Below are positions 1 to 8,858 of a stretch of 36,744 nucleotides of DNA, piece after piece. Each line of letters opens with the position of its first letter. Position 1 is the stretch's first letter. The position numbers were made by a program, and so were the translations under genes. The stretch is from Treponema sp. (lineage in GTDB: Bacteria > Spirochaetota > Spirochaetia > Treponematales > Treponemataceae), in the NCBI GenBank assembly GCA_017550685.1, contig JAFZOJ010000030.1:1-36744 (forward strand). The letters run 5' to 3'. Below the pieces are notes generated by a model. It was given only the letters and a program-made list of their open reading frames with translations. It searched no databases and was not told where the DNA came from.

Positions 1-24
1 TCGCTCTTGCGCGAGGCAGAAAAA

Positions 25-633
25 ATGAATGATGACAGGCCTAAAAAAAGGCGGGCCAGGGGAGGCGGACTCCTTGGTGGCCTGCTTACCAAGCTGATTA
101 TTATTCTTTTTCTGCTTATTGTGCTGTTGGGAGGCGGTTACTATGCCCTTACAAAGAGGATTACTCCTCAAACAGAGGTAAACATTGCGGTTGTAATGAA
201 CCAGCTTTCTTTTTGTCAGGAGCTTGTAACGGCAAAGTATCATTACAGCGATGTTATTGCAATAAAAAAGTCCAGGGCACTTTCAAAGAGTCACAGCATT
301 ATAAAATATTCCGGTTTGATAAGAATAGGAATTGCAGATATTACTAAAAGTGATATAGATCTTTATAACGAAGGCAAGTCTGTAAGGATAAAAATTCCCG
401 AAATTGAAATTTTAGGAAACGAAATAACTTCGCAGGAAGTTTTTGACGAGTCCCACAGCATTTTTGTCCCGATTACGCTGGATGAAGTGTTTGCCGAAAT
501 AGAAAAAACTAAAGACAAAACCCTGGAAGAACTGATTACCGACGAAGTTATGGAAGAAGCCCGCGAAAACGCCCGTAAGGTTATTCAGCAGATTATGCTC
601 ACAGCCGGTTTTGAGGAAGTAGCTGTTCTTTAA
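25..633 (+). CDS. DUF4230-like membrane-anchored protein
   Basis: About 202 residues. A basic, Gly-rich N-terminus (residues 1-25) is followed by one strong hydrophobic segment (about 27-45), then a soluble domain that reads LVTAKYHYSDV and later VRIKIPEIEILG. That pattern recalls DUF4230 proteins, which are single-span membrane proteins of unknown function. I chose the ATG at 25 because a GAGG lies 8 bases upstream. The frame stays open to the window edge and a TTG at 7 is also possible, so the true start could lie further left. The stop overlaps the end of the convergent minus-strand gene by 4 bases and there is no terminator between them. The family assignment is from memory of the motif pattern and is moderate in strength. 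Confidence 0.6.
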   Translation: MNDDRPKKRRARGGGLLGGLLTKLIIILFLLIVLLGGGYYALTKRITPQTEVNIAVVMNQLSFCQELVTAKYHYSDVIAIKKSRALSKSHSIIKYSGLIRIGIADITKSDIDLYNEGKSVRIKIPEIEILGNEITSQEVFDESHSIFVPITLDEVFAEIEKTKDKTLEELITDEVMEEARENARKVIQQIMLTAGFEEVAVL

Positions 634-1361
634 TTAACTACGATTACGGATGCGCTTCGGCCATCCAGCGTGTAGGCTTTATCCGGATTTGTGTTGTCTA
701 AAATCGGCGTAAGCCCTATATAATAGTTATAGTAATATTTTCCCGTAGGCAGCGGCAGACTAAGCTCGTAAAAGCCCGGAGAAGTTTCTTTAAGCTCGTA
801 AATCCATGGGTCCCAGTTGGTAAAGCTTCCCGCAAGATGAAGATCCAGGCCTGATTCGCCCTTATAGATAAAGCGCACGGCATCATCCTTGGTCTGTTCT
901 GTATATTCATAGATTTTTCCAAGATTATTTACACGTGAAAAATAAAGATTTACGCTGTCATCATAGACTTTGTCCGGATTTAACGGATCTGTACTCCACA
1001 ATCCGTCCATAATGAGCCTGTAACGAATGCTTTCAATCTTGTGCTTGCGTTCATAACAGTAGAACATATGCTGCGGAGTTTTATTTCCATCCTCATCTAT
1101 GCGCATGAGTATCTGGAACGGATGAATAGTCTGATAGTTTTCAAAATCAAATGCAATTCCGACATTTCTGTGGTCTGTTCCTGCAGTAAAGATTATATAA
1201 TCTTCAGTAATGACAGGCGCCCCAGGTTCATCAATTTCATGAATGAGTTTATCCAGCTCGTACGGCTGGTAAATAATTTCTTTTTCCTTAGAAAATGCAT
1301 TTTGAATGCCTGTAAACATAATGAGGCATCCAAGCACAGCGAAAAATTTACACTTCTTCAT
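630..1361 (-). CDS. Secreted protein with tandem CBM48-like (glycogen-binding/isoamylase N-terminal) modules
   Basis: 243 residues with an N-terminal Sec signal peptide (about 1-24, ending NAFS). Residues 163-243 look like a CBM48/AMPK-type carbohydrate-binding module: they contain LAGSFTNWDPW, a FYELSLPLPTGKYYYNYY strand region and a DNTNPDKAY turn. An earlier stretch (about 65-140, with YRLIMDGLWSTDPLNP) resembles the end of a second, more diverged module. Such proteins bind alpha-glucans or act as accessory domains. No catalytic domain is present, so the role would be binding only, in the periplasm or at the surface. The start has no clear Shine-Dalgarno. A large structured element (1399-1556) sits just upstream in the same orientation. 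The domain call is fairly good; the substrate is unknown. Confidence 0.65.
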   Translation of the reverse strand: MKKCKFFAVLGCLIMFTGIQNAFSKEKEIIYQPYELDKLIHEIDEPGAPVITEDYIIFTAGTDHRNVGIAFDFENYQTIHPFQILMRIDEDGNKTPQHMFYCYERKHKIESIRYRLIMDGLWSTDPLNPDKVYDDSVNLYFSRVNNLGKIYEYTEQTKDDAVRFIYKGESGLDLHLAGSFTNWDPWIYELKETSPGFYELSLPLPTGKYYYNYYIGLTPILDNTNPDKAYTLDGRSASVIVVN

Positions 1362-1398
1362 ACAAACACTATCGGCATAAAAAAAAAATTGTTTATAT

Positions 1399-1556
1399 AA
1401 AAAAATAGCTCCCGGTCACAAAACGGGTGTCAAAAGCGCGGGCTAGCCCGCTTGACGCTGACTGTTGTAGTGGAACTATTAAATGCCGCTCTCGCGGCAT
1501 CAACAGTCAGAGTCATTTTGCCACCCGTTTTGTTCCCTCGCGATATTTTTTTACAT
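1399..1556 (-). ncRNA. Structured element copy 1 (three-way-junction RNA or DNA fold)
   Basis: Pairings visible in + strand coordinates are: an A-rich/T-rich outer stem (about 1399-1407 with 1543-1551); a perfect 12-bp stem 1418-1429 with 1522-1533; the palindromic hairpin GCGGGCTAGCCCGC at 1438-1451; a perfect 10-bp stem 1458-1467 with 1501-1510 that continues past one mismatch with 3 more pairs; and a 7-bp hairpin 1483-1500 whose loop is GAGA on the minus strand. Read on the minus strand it matches copy 2 at 17860-18019 in fold and in the conserved blocks CGCGAGGGA, ACTCTGA, TCAGCGT, AGCGGGCTAGCCCGCG and CCGGGAGC, while stem sequences differ compatibly. On the minus strand it starts with an A-run and ends in a U-run about 38 bases before the start of the CBM48-like gene. 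It could be a stand-alone small RNA, a 5' leader or a palindromic DNA element. Confidence 0.7.
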
Positions 1557-1563
1557 TGGAAAT

Positions 1564-1569
1564 TTTATA
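1564..1569 (-). promoter_or_regulatory. Candidate -10 box for the structured element
   Basis: The minus strand reads TATAAA here, about 12 bases before the A-rich 5' end of the structured element. The other element copy has an exact TATAAT at the equivalent place. No convincing -35 hexamer is seen. Confidence 0.35.
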
Positions 1570-1675
1570 TGAAGAAAGTTGTTTTTTTCCTTAAGTAGTT
1601 ACCTTTTTTTTCCGTACATATAAGAAGAGTAGTATACTTGTATTTTGGTGGATATAAGGGGTAAAATAAAAAGGT

Positions 1676-4600
1676 ATGCCAGGCTTAAGTCAACTCAAAC
1701 AATTCAACAAAGATATTCAGTCTCTTGGTGACGAAATCACATTACGTGCAACTCGTGGGGAAAAACCAGTAGTTGTTCCTATTCCAAAAGGAATTACGGT
1801 AGAGGATGATTCCGAAGACTTTGTTCTTGGAATGCCGGATAATCCACGCATTGCTGACAATTCTAATGTTGACGAAGACCTTTCAGAAATAACAGGTATT
1901 TCCTCTGGCAAAACAAGTTCCTCATCTGGCGAGGAGCAGGCCCCTTCTTTTGAAGCACCGGATATGTCATCACTGCTCGCTCCTGTAGATCTGGGTGGTG
2001 GAGCTCCCGGAGAAGAAGCAATGCCGGATTTGTCTCAGTTTATGGACGAACCGGAAGAAGAAGAGCAGCAGATTGTAGAAGAAGAACCGGAAGAAATTTC
2101 GGTAGCAGATATGGGCCTTGAGGCTCTCCTGGCAGGTGCCGGTTTTGATGGTTCAGAAGGAACTGGAGAAGAACCTGAGCCGGAACCGGAAATCAGCGAA
2201 GAAGTACCGCTGGAAGAAGAACCTGCACCGGAACCGGAAGCTTTTGAAGAATCAATTCCTTCAGAACCGGACCCATTTGCCGTACCGGATCCTTTTGCAG
2301 ACGAAGCACCGGCTGCCCCTGCAGAACCAGCATCGGATCCATTTGCAATACCTGATCCTTTTGCAGAAGCAGAGCCTGTACCGGATGCAGATGCCTTTAC
2401 AGAAGCAGAACCTATAGAAGAACCTGCTGCTTTGGACGAGGCAGAACCTCTTGAAGATGCAGAACCATTAGAAGATATAGAACCGCTCGAAGATGTAGAA
2501 TCTCTGGGAGAACCGGAAGCGCTTGACCAGGCAGAATCCTTTGATGATGCACTGGAGCCAATGGAAAGCTTTGACGAACCTGCTTCGACCGAAGGCATGA
2601 ACAGCTTTGATGAACCGGCCCCTGCCGGAGATATGGACAGCTTTGACGAGCCGGCTGCCGTAGAAGGTTTGGATTCATTCGATGAGCCGGCCCCTGCGGG
2701 AGACATGGACAGCTTTGACGATCCTGCCGCAGCAGAAGATCTGGGCGCTTTTGATGAAGCCGCTCCAGAAGGAGACCTTGATTCCCTCGACGAACCTGCT
2801 CCTATGGAAGACCTTGATTCTCTTGACGAACCGGCCCCTGTTGAAGATATTGACTCTCTTGATGAATCTACTTCTATGGAAGAAGGAGCAGAACCTTCTG
2901 TTTCTGACCTGTTTGATGCAGGCGATGTAGAGCTTCCGGATATGAACTCTACTATGGAAGATATTCCTGATTTTGACGCCGGCGACCAGGGTGGAGAAGA
3001 AAGCTTTGGCGCAGACGACTTTGCTGCAGACGACTTTGCTGCAGACGGAGAAGCCGATGCAGATATGGATTTTGAAACAGAAGAATCCGGTCCTATAGAA
3101 ACCTTTGATACTTCTGCCATGGATGACATGGATTTTGGAATCCAGGATACAGATGCACAGCTCAGTTCTTCAGAAGACGGCCACGACTTTGAGTTTGATT
3201 CAGGTAATATCAGCATGGAGGGTTCTGACTTTGAAATTCCGGGATTCTCCGATGTTCAGAGTGCACCTGCAGTTCCAAAAGCTTCTAAAAAGACTAAGGG
3301 ACTTGATGAACCTGACTTTAGCGGTGCGCTTCCTGGAAAAGAGCTTCCTCCTAATACACTCAGCGACGAACAGTACAAGCAGTTCCTTAAGAATCTTAAC
3401 GAATATCCTCTGAACGTACGTCTTGCTTTTGAAGACCTTATTGTTCAGGATGAATTTACAGACGATGCAGAATTTGAGATTATAGAAAAAATCCTCAAAA
3501 AAGCTCCTGCACGTCAGGTTGCATCTACCCTCGAAAAGATGCTGGATACCTCAATTCCGGTACCACGCGACTTTGAACACAGAACTGCAGAAGAATACGA
3601 AGCCTATAAAAAATCTCTTTCATATCAGCTGCGCAATAAAATCCTTCCTGGACTTTTGTGTGCAATTCTCCTTGCCTTTGTTTCATGGGGACTGTTTGAA
3701 TTCAGCAAGAACTGCATCGTAATTCCGGCTCAGGCTTCACGTCTGTACAAGCAGGGTTATATTCTCCTGCAGTCAGATGAATATGTTCAGGCTCAGATTA
3801 AGTTTGATGCCGCCGCCGAAAAGCAGATGAAGAAAAAATGGTTCTTTAAGTATGCCCGCGGCTACAGGGAACACAAACAGTATCAGCGTGCAGCAGATAT
3901 ATATGGAAAGATTTTAGTATATTTTAATCACGATAAGCAGGCCGGACTTGAATATGCCGGTATGGAGCTTAATGATCTTGCCAACTACGAAAAGGCAGAA
4001 GAAATAACAAGACGCGAAATTCTGGACTATCATGTAAATGATGCAGACGGAATCCTTATGCTCGGCGATATCTTCCTTGAGTGGGGTACCGAAAAAGATC
4101 CTTCAAAGCTGGACCTTGCAAAGGAACAGTACATGAATCTTATTCAGCTTTACAAGGCAAACGACCTGTATAACTCAAGACTCATGCGCTACTACATCAG
4201 AAGCGATAATTTCCAGCAGGTTCTTAACTACCGCAAGATGTTTGAATCACAGAAGAAGTGCGAAATTGGTGCAGAAGACTGGACAGAGCTTGGAGGCTAT
4301 CTCCTCAGCAAGCTCTACGGACCAATTGCTCCTTCAGAAGAATATCTCCGCTACGAAATTGAAGGACTGCTTAAGCTGCTTATCAAGGCTACCGGAATGG
4401 ATGAAACAAATCCTATAGCCTGGTACAACCTTGGAAACTACTATGTTCAGACAAATGACAGCATAAACAATATTGATTATTCCCTCAAAAAGGCTCTGGA
4501 ATGCTTTAACAAGGCTCCTCAGCTTAAAAAGCGTGATATTTACAAGTATATAGATACTTACCGTCTCCTTGGCGAAAACTACCTGCTCACCAAAGATTAT

Positions 4601-5335
4601 CTTCAGGCTCAGGAACAGTTTACAAACGGTATTACACTGTATACAACAGAAAAAGAAAATGCCGGATTTGAAGGAAACGAAGACATTGGTCTTCTTTATT
4701 CAGACCTTGCAAATATCAACTATACTATAGCCGGAGATTACGATTCTGCTTCCAAGAATTACAAGAATGCTGTTGCTCTTGGTTATGATAATCCACGCAT
4801 CCGCTACAGACTTGGATATATAAGCTATATGTCTAAGAATTATCTGGAAGCCCTTGGTTCATTCATGAAGGCCGGAGAAGCAAACAACAAGGAACGCAAC
4901 CTGCTGCTTGCAATGGCTAACACCTTGAGCCTGCGTAATGATGACTATGCTGCAGAAGGCTACTACGAACAGCTTATCTCTCGTCTTGATAACGAAATTG
5001 CCGACAGGGGAGGCACAGTATTCCCTCAGTCAGAGGCTGCAGGTTATGACCTTGTAACAACCTATCTTTATGCTGCAAATAACTATGGTGTTACACTGTA
5101 CCGCCTTGCCAAGAGAACCGGAAACAGCCAGAAGAACGCACAGGCTATCGTACAGTTCCAGCAGTCACTGCGTGCATGGGATTCTCTTACACGTAACCAG
5201 AAGACACTTGTTCGTCTTGACGGAAGCAATCTGGCTCAGGAAAACATCAAATACATGACACATCCTGTTTCAGAATTTGAACCGGCAATCTATCTTGATA
5301 TACCAAAGAACCTGACGGAATATGAAGGACTCTAA
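1676..5335 (+). CDS. FlcA-like periplasmic flagellar collar TPR protein
   Basis: 1219 residues. A short conserved N-terminus is followed by about 500 residues of very acidic, Pro/Glu/Asp/Ala-rich sequence expected to be disordered. After that come a folded segment (about 545-650), one transmembrane helix (about 655-675, LLCAILLAFVSWGLFEF) and about 530 residues of TPR-type helical repeats that would lie in the periplasm. This layout resembles FlcA (Borrelia BB0326), which forms part of the flagellar collar that anchors stators in spirochaetes. The acidic cytoplasmic half includes a 12-residue tandem repeat annotated separately. The start is the ATG at 1676; GGGG lies about 14 bases upstream, so the ribosome site is weak. 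The gene overlaps the next one by 14 bases. The architecture is seen in the sequence; the FlcA identity rests on recalled similarity. Confidence 0.65.
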   Translation: MPGLSQLKQFNKDIQSLGDEITLRATRGEKPVVVPIPKGITVEDDSEDFVLGMPDNPRIADNSNVDEDLSEITGISSGKTSSSSGEEQAPSFEAPDMSSLLAPVDLGGGAPGEEAMPDLSQFMDEPEEEEQQIVEEEPEEISVADMGLEALLAGAGFDGSEGTGEEPEPEPEISEEVPLEEEPAPEPEAFEESIPSEPDPFAVPDPFADEAPAAPAEPASDPFAIPDPFAEAEPVPDADAFTEAEPIEEPAALDEAEPLEDAEPLEDIEPLEDVESLGEPEALDQAESFDDALEPMESFDEPASTEGMNSFDEPAPAGDMDSFDEPAAVEGLDSFDEPAPAGDMDSFDDPAAAEDLGAFDEAAPEGDLDSLDEPAPMEDLDSLDEPAPVEDIDSLDESTSMEEGAEPSVSDLFDAGDVELPDMNSTMEDIPDFDAGDQGGEESFGADDFAADDFAADGEADADMDFETEESGPIETFDTSAMDDMDFGIQDTDAQLSSSEDGHDFEFDSGNISMEGSDFEIPGFSDVQSAPAVPKASKKTKGLDEPDFSGALPGKELPPNTLSDEQYKQFLKNLNEYPLNVRLAFEDLIVQDEFTDDAEFEIIEKILKKAPARQVASTLEKMLDTSIPVPRDFEHRTAEEYEAYKKSLSYQLRNKILPGLLCAILLAFVSWGLFEFSKNCIVIPAQASRLYKQGYILLQSDEYVQAQIKFDAAAEKQMKKKWFFKYARGYREHKQYQRAADIYGKILVYFNHDKQAGLEYAGMELNDLANYEKAEEITRREILDYHVNDADGILMLGDIFLEWGTEKDPSKLDLAKEQYMNLIQLYKANDLYNSRLMRYYIRSDNFQQVLNYRKMFESQKKCEIGAEDWTELGGYLLSKLYGPIAPSEEYLRYEIEGLLKLLIKATGMDETNPIAWYNLGNYYVQTNDSINNIDYSLKKALECFNKAPQLKKRDIYKYIDTYRLLGENYLLTKDYLQAQEQFTNGITLYTTEKENAGFEGNEDIGLLYSDLANINYTIAGDYDSASKNYKNAVALGYDNPRIRYRLGYISYMSKNYLEALGSFMKAGEANNKERNLLLAMANTLSLRNDDYAAEGYYEQLISRLDNEIADRGGTVFPQSEAAGYDLVTTYLYAANNYGVTLYRLAKRTGNSQKNAQAIVQFQQSLRAWDSLTRNQKTLVRLDGSNLAQENIKYMTHPVSEFEPAIYLDIPKNLTEYEGL
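2561..2884 (+). repeat. Nine 36-bp in-frame tandem repeats in the flcA-like gene
   Basis: Nine consecutive 12-residue units follow the pattern (M/L/I)-x-S-(F/L)-D-E-P-A-x-x-(E/G)-(D/G), for example MDSFDEPAAVEG and LDSLDEPAPMED. The DNA copies have diverged, and the last unit (IDSLDESTSMEE) is the most degenerate. A looser EPLEDAEPLEDIEPLED run precedes them. Copy number is likely to vary between strains. Confidence 0.85.
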
Positions 5336-5903
5336 AACAATTCTTAAGGAGCTGTTCAGAAAATCAATTCACATCTGCAGCTCCGCAGTTCCTTTTTTAC
5401 TGGCCTCGTACTACTGGTATACCATCTACGGTCTTTTAATCATAGTTTCCATCTATTATTTATGCGAAATTGCAAGACTGGAAGGACATCCTGTCCTGCT
5501 TATTTCCCTGATTACAGAAACTGCTTCCCGCCAGCGTGATGAATATAAATTTGTCTTAGGTCCTGTTACCCTTGTTCTGGGAATTGTTTTTGCAGCTCTT
5601 GTACTGCCACCCGAATACGCAGCCGTTGGAATTTTTGCACTTGCCTTTGGAGACGGACTTGCAAGCCTTGTAGGAAAAATCTTTGGAAGAATAAAAATAC
5701 CTTTTACCGGCGGAAAAACCCTGGAAGGCAGCCTTGCCTGTTTTACAGCCGTGTTCATTTCTACACTTTGCGCAACAAAAAATATACTGATAAGTCTGGC
5801 AGTTGCCTTTACTGCAATGTTTATAGAAGTAATGCCGCTTGGAGACTGGGATAATATGCTTATTCCGACAATTACCGGCGGTGTGTGCTGGCTCTTAGTT
5901 TAG
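5322..5903 (+). CDS. Membrane-bound dolichol/phytol/diacylglycerol kinase-type protein (SEC59/DGK1/VTE5 family)
   Basis: 193 residues with about five or six hydrophobic helices. The central motif ALAFGDGLASLVGKIFGR followed by PFTGGKTLEGSLACF is the signature of CTP-dependent lipid kinases (dolichol kinase, yeast Dgk1, phytol kinase) and of the related CDP-diglyceride synthetase fold. The likely reaction is phosphorylation of a prenol or diacylglycerol at the inner membrane; the lipid substrate cannot be read from sequence. The start codon lies inside the end of the flcA-like gene, so the two are probably co-transcribed and translationally coupled. The stop overlaps the convergent neighbour by 4 bases. 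Confidence 0.75.
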   Translation: MKDSKTILKELFRKSIHICSSAVPFLLASYYWYTIYGLLIIVSIYYLCEIARLEGHPVLLISLITETASRQRDEYKFVLGPVTLVLGIVFAALVLPPEYAAVGIFALAFGDGLASLVGKIFGRIKIPFTGGKTLEGSLACFTAVFISTLCATKNILISLAVAFTAMFIEVMPLGDWDNMLIPTITGGVCWLLV

Positions 5904-6724
5904 ACATCATTCCACAGATACTGCTTGTGCAGCTCTTTAAGATACATAATGTTACCTGTCAAAAGAAAAACAAAGGACAGGATAAGCTTTAAGATGTTTG
6001 TGCAGTTAAGCAGAATAATGGTTCCCGTACAGATTAATGCAAGTCCTATAGTTGTAAGCTGGGTATAATATCTTGATTTGTTGTTAAAGAATAAGGCAAT
6101 AAGGGTAGCAAGCAGTATAAGCATAGAAGAAATTCTTATTACGTTACGGAAGCTGTAATCTACTTCAAAATTGATGCAGATGTTTGCCGTATTAAGCGGA
6201 ATAATCTGCGAAAAGAAAATGCAGCCCAAAAGCAGTATGAAAATGTTTTTTTCCAGATCCTGGCGCTGGTCAACGCTGCTTTTTGCAACCGAAAAGAAAA
6301 GCGAAACCGGAACAAGAAGCTTGGAGAACAAAACCGTATTCCCGCAGAAAATAAGAAGATTTGAATAAGTGTTTGCCATGCTGAAAAGCAGAATCCAGAT
6401 TCTGAAGGAATTGGTAAGCAGGGCTACAAGAAACAGGAAAAAGAAGGAAATATCTGTAGCCTGGGTTTTTTCAAATACGCGGTAAAGCATAAAGCTTGTA
6501 ATGCACACATAAATAATCTGAAAAAACAGCGAAATAAGGACAATAAGCGGATTGTCCTGAGTAATAAGATTTTTACCGGTAAGGGCCGATGCATCAGGCA
6601 TAAGCAGATAAGGATATTTGTACAGAGAAATAAGCAGGATAGCAACATTCACAGCCAGAAAGAACAGTGAAAAAAAGAAAAGCGAAATATTCAGCCTGTT
6701 ACGGGTTTTTATGGTCATACTCAA
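5900..6724 (-). CDS. Uncharacterised polytopic membrane protein
   Basis: 274 residues and almost entirely hydrophobic, with roughly seven or eight predicted helices. Examples are residues 13-35 (SLFFFSLFFLAVNVAILL), 58-80 and 88-115, then pairs out to the C-terminus. Short charged loops separate them and no enzymatic motif is visible. Seven-helix sensor-type membrane domains have this look, but nothing soluble is attached. The gene is transcribed alone, tail to tail with the lipid-kinase-type gene and divergent from the next secreted protein. I do not recognise the family. Confidence 0.6.
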   Translation of the reverse strand: MSMTIKTRNRLNISLFFFSLFFLAVNVAILLISLYKYPYLLMPDASALTGKNLITQDNPLIVLISLFFQIIYVCITSFMLYRVFEKTQATDISFFFLFLVALLTNSFRIWILLFSMANTYSNLLIFCGNTVLFSKLLVPVSLFFSVAKSSVDQRQDLEKNIFILLLGCIFFSQIIPLNTANICINFEVDYSFRNVIRISSMLILLATLIALFFNNKSRYYTQLTTIGLALICTGTIILLNCTNILKLILSFVFLLTGNIMYLKELHKQYLWNDV

Positions 6725-6825
6725 ATATTATCGGGTTAAGAAATAATAGTAAAGACTTAAAAAAATAAACCGACAATTAAACTGAAACCTTTTATTTACT
6801 TGAACTTTTGGGAGGATCAGGGAAA

Positions 6826-7533
6826 ATGAAGAAAACTGTAATTTTTACAATGGCACTCTTCCTTTTTGGAGCAGTTCTTAATGCCGGTGATGTAGCATCT
6901 TTTGTGGACAAAGGTTTTTCCGAAGATGGAAAATACTATGTATTTGGTCAATATGGACGTACAGACAAAAAATATCAGGGCTGGGCAGAAATTTACCAGG
7001 TAGATATTGCTGCAAACGACTGGGTAGACGGTGGTGTATTCAAGATTAAACCTACAGCCGTAACTGCAGACAAGGCCGGTGTAGAGGTTTACGAGGCACT
7101 TGAAGGCAAGAATTATTATTATCTTAGAGATCTTAAGTGCAAGCCTGCTAATCCGGATCACGTGCTTTATATTCTTGATGATGTAAATAAGAGCGGAACA
7201 GACGAAATTGTATTTACAGACTTCAATAATTCAACTGTAGATGCTCCCGACACATATCATATTCAGCTGGTTCCGACAATCAACGGAAAAGGCAAGAACG
7301 TAAAATCTTCATTCTATATCTGGGTAGAAAAAAAGGATTCGGAAGGAAGAACAATTTCCAAGACAAAGGTTGGAAGTCCTGATGTTGTTCGTTCAGGAAT
7401 AAGCAACTACAAGATTGAGCGCATTATGTGCGACCCAAGCCAGAAGAACTTTATCTTTGTAGTAGAAAAGATTCAGGAAGACGATACAGGAATTTCCATC
7501 AGATATATGGTGGAGGCTGCTAAAATAGAGTAA
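6826..7533 (+). CDS. Secreted protein, possibly DUF2259
   Basis: 235 residues starting MKKTVIFTMALFLFGAVLNA, a clear Sec signal peptide. I chose the ATG at 6826 because GGGAGG lies 10 bases upstream; a TTG at 6808 would place that site inside the gene. The mature start FVDKGFSEDGKYYVFGQYG recalls DUF2259, a family of predicted secreted proteins common in Treponema with no known activity. The rest is beta-rich with many Lys, Asp and Gly and no catalytic motif. A strong terminator at 7602-7637 ends the transcript, so it is probably a single-gene unit. The family name is a recollection and is moderate in strength. Confidence 0.6.
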   Translation: MKKTVIFTMALFLFGAVLNAGDVASFVDKGFSEDGKYYVFGQYGRTDKKYQGWAEIYQVDIAANDWVDGGVFKIKPTAVTADKAGVEVYEALEGKNYYYLRDLKCKPANPDHVLYILDDVNKSGTDEIVFTDFNNSTVDAPDTYHIQLVPTINGKGKNVKSSFYIWVEKKDSEGRTISKTKVGSPDVVRSGISNYKIERIMCDPSQKNFIFVVEKIQEDDTGISIRYMVEAAKIE

Positions 7534-7601
7534 TCAGTTTTTGCGGCTTAAAACCTCTGATAATTCAAAAAATCAAAAATTTTTTGAAAAAAAATCAACA
7601 A

Positions 7602-7637
7602 AACGGGCTTATTTTTGTAATAAGTCCGTTTTTTTTT
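7602..7637 (+). terminator. Intrinsic terminator
   Basis: AACGGGCTTATT (7602-7613) pairs with AATAAGTCCGTT (7619-7630) over 12 bp with one G-T pair and a five-base loop, followed directly by seven or more T. An AT-only hairpin lies just before it (about 7564-7588). Confidence 0.9.
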
Positions 7638-7644
7638 CTATACT
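7615..7644 (+). promoter_or_regulatory. Candidate promoter for the LTD lipoprotein gene
   Basis: TTGTAA (7615-7620) and TATACT (7639-7644) are 18 bases apart. The -35 box lies inside the upstream terminator hairpin, so read-through could interfere with it. AGAGG just before the ATG at 7674 would be the ribosome site. Confidence 0.45.
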
Positions 7645-7673
7645 ATATATAGATTTTTTATCAGAGGTAACAA

Positions 7674-8828
7674 ATGATTAATTCAAAGCTTAGACAGCTG
7701 CTTGTTGTGGCGGGGGAGTCTGTCCTCCTGGCCGGTATAACCATTGCCTCAGTAATCCCTGTTTCCTGTAAAATTACCGAGCAGGGCATAAAGATTTTGA
7801 GCGGAGATTATACTGCGCCGGTATTAAATTCCTTTACGGTTAAGGATGAATATTCCATACAGCTTGAGTTTTCCGAAAAGGTTGGAGTTGACGGCTGTGT
7901 TGTGGCCAGGGCAGAGGAGGAACTGTTTGATTCCGAAGAGCATTCTTCTACGCTGGACCTGTCTCCGGCTCTGGAAAATGCGTCGGGAGTTTATGGTTCG
8001 GTGCCCTGTTCTGTTTCGGTTGATGAAAGCGGATGCATAGTAACGGTACGCTGTGATAATCAGATGGAAATTGGCCAGACCTACGAGTTTTATTCAAAGA
8101 TTAGTGACTCTGCAGGAAACACACTTACTCTTGTAATTCCTTTTTCCGGGTTTAATGCACGGGTGCCCCAGCTTTTGCTTACAGAAATTCAGTCCGAAAG
8201 CTGCGACCAGAATAAAACGGAATCCAACGCCGGCATATACCGTAATGAATTTGTAGAAATCCTGGTACTCAAGGGCGGAAACCTTGCGGGGCTTGAGCTG
8301 TGCAGCGGCTACGACGGAGATACCAAAAAGTATGTTTTTCCTGCTATTGATGTTCAGGCGGGAGAAGTTTTTGTAGTGCATATGCGTAAGCGCGGCGAAG
8401 GCTGTATAAGCGAAGTAACCGATAATCTGGATCAGGCTTTTGCTTCTTATACCGGCAGTCAGGTGCGCGATTTATGGACCGATGTAGAAACGACAACACT
8501 TGGAAACAAAACCGACGTAATAATCCTAAGGAACCGTGCAGACGGAAAGCTTTTGGATGCGGTTATGTACAGAGCCTCTAATATAGAAGCCTGGACCAAA
8601 ACAATGATTGAGTATTCCCAGCTGGTAGACGAAAGCAAAATCTATGATTCGGGGGATACGGACAATGCCTTTGTAACCGACGGACTTACCAAAACCAAAA
8701 CCTTCGGGCGTATGGGTGCCGCAGAGCTTCAGCAAAAGGTCTTGAACGGAGAAGCAGTTGAGTATCCTGTTGCGTCAGGGCCTTTGGCGTGGGAGCTTCT
8801 TCCTGAGCCGTCGCCTGGTACACTTTAA
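7674..8828 (+). CDS. Lamin-tail-domain (LTD) lipoprotein
   Basis: 384 residues. The N-terminal hydrophobic segment ends at VIPVSC, so Cys32 is a plausible lipidation site, loose but within what spirochaete lipoboxes allow. Residues about 43-155 look like an Ig-like fold (YTAPVLNSFTVKDEYSIQLEF). Residues about 165-310 fit a lamin tail domain: LLLTEIQSE, then NEFVEILVLKGGNLAGLEL, AGEVFVVH, and a closing LDAVMYRA. LTDs occur in secreted bacterial proteins, often with nucleases or as adhesive modules; no nuclease partner is seen here. It is likely surface or periplasmic. There is a 30-base gap to the next gene. Confidence 0.7.
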   Translation: MINSKLRQLLVVAGESVLLAGITIASVIPVSCKITEQGIKILSGDYTAPVLNSFTVKDEYSIQLEFSEKVGVDGCVVARAEEELFDSEEHSSTLDLSPALENASGVYGSVPCSVSVDESGCIVTVRCDNQMEIGQTYEFYSKISDSAGNTLTLVIPFSGFNARVPQLLLTEIQSESCDQNKTESNAGIYRNEFVEILVLKGGNLAGLELCSGYDGDTKKYVFPAIDVQAGEVFVVHMRKRGEGCISEVTDNLDQAFASYTGSQVRDLWTDVETTTLGNKTDVIILRNRADGKLLDAVMYRASNIEAWTKTMIEYSQLVDESKIYDSGDTDNAFVTDGLTKTKTFGRMGAAELQQKVLNGEAVEYPVASGPLAWELLPEPSPGTL

Positions 8829-8858
8829 AAAAAGGATTTTTTGTGGTACATTTCCCGT

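Noticed and set aside
2561..2884. Regular 36-bp spacing that might suggest a CRISPR array
   Set aside because: Units abut without spacers, are in frame and degenerate at third positions; no cas genes.
2035..3216. Long Ser-rich open frame of 393 codons on the minus strand inside the flcA-like gene
   Set aside because: It is the complement of Glu/Asp/Pro/Ala-rich codons, shows Ser/Gly/Ala-only composition, and has no ribosome site; the + strand frame has clear domain structure.
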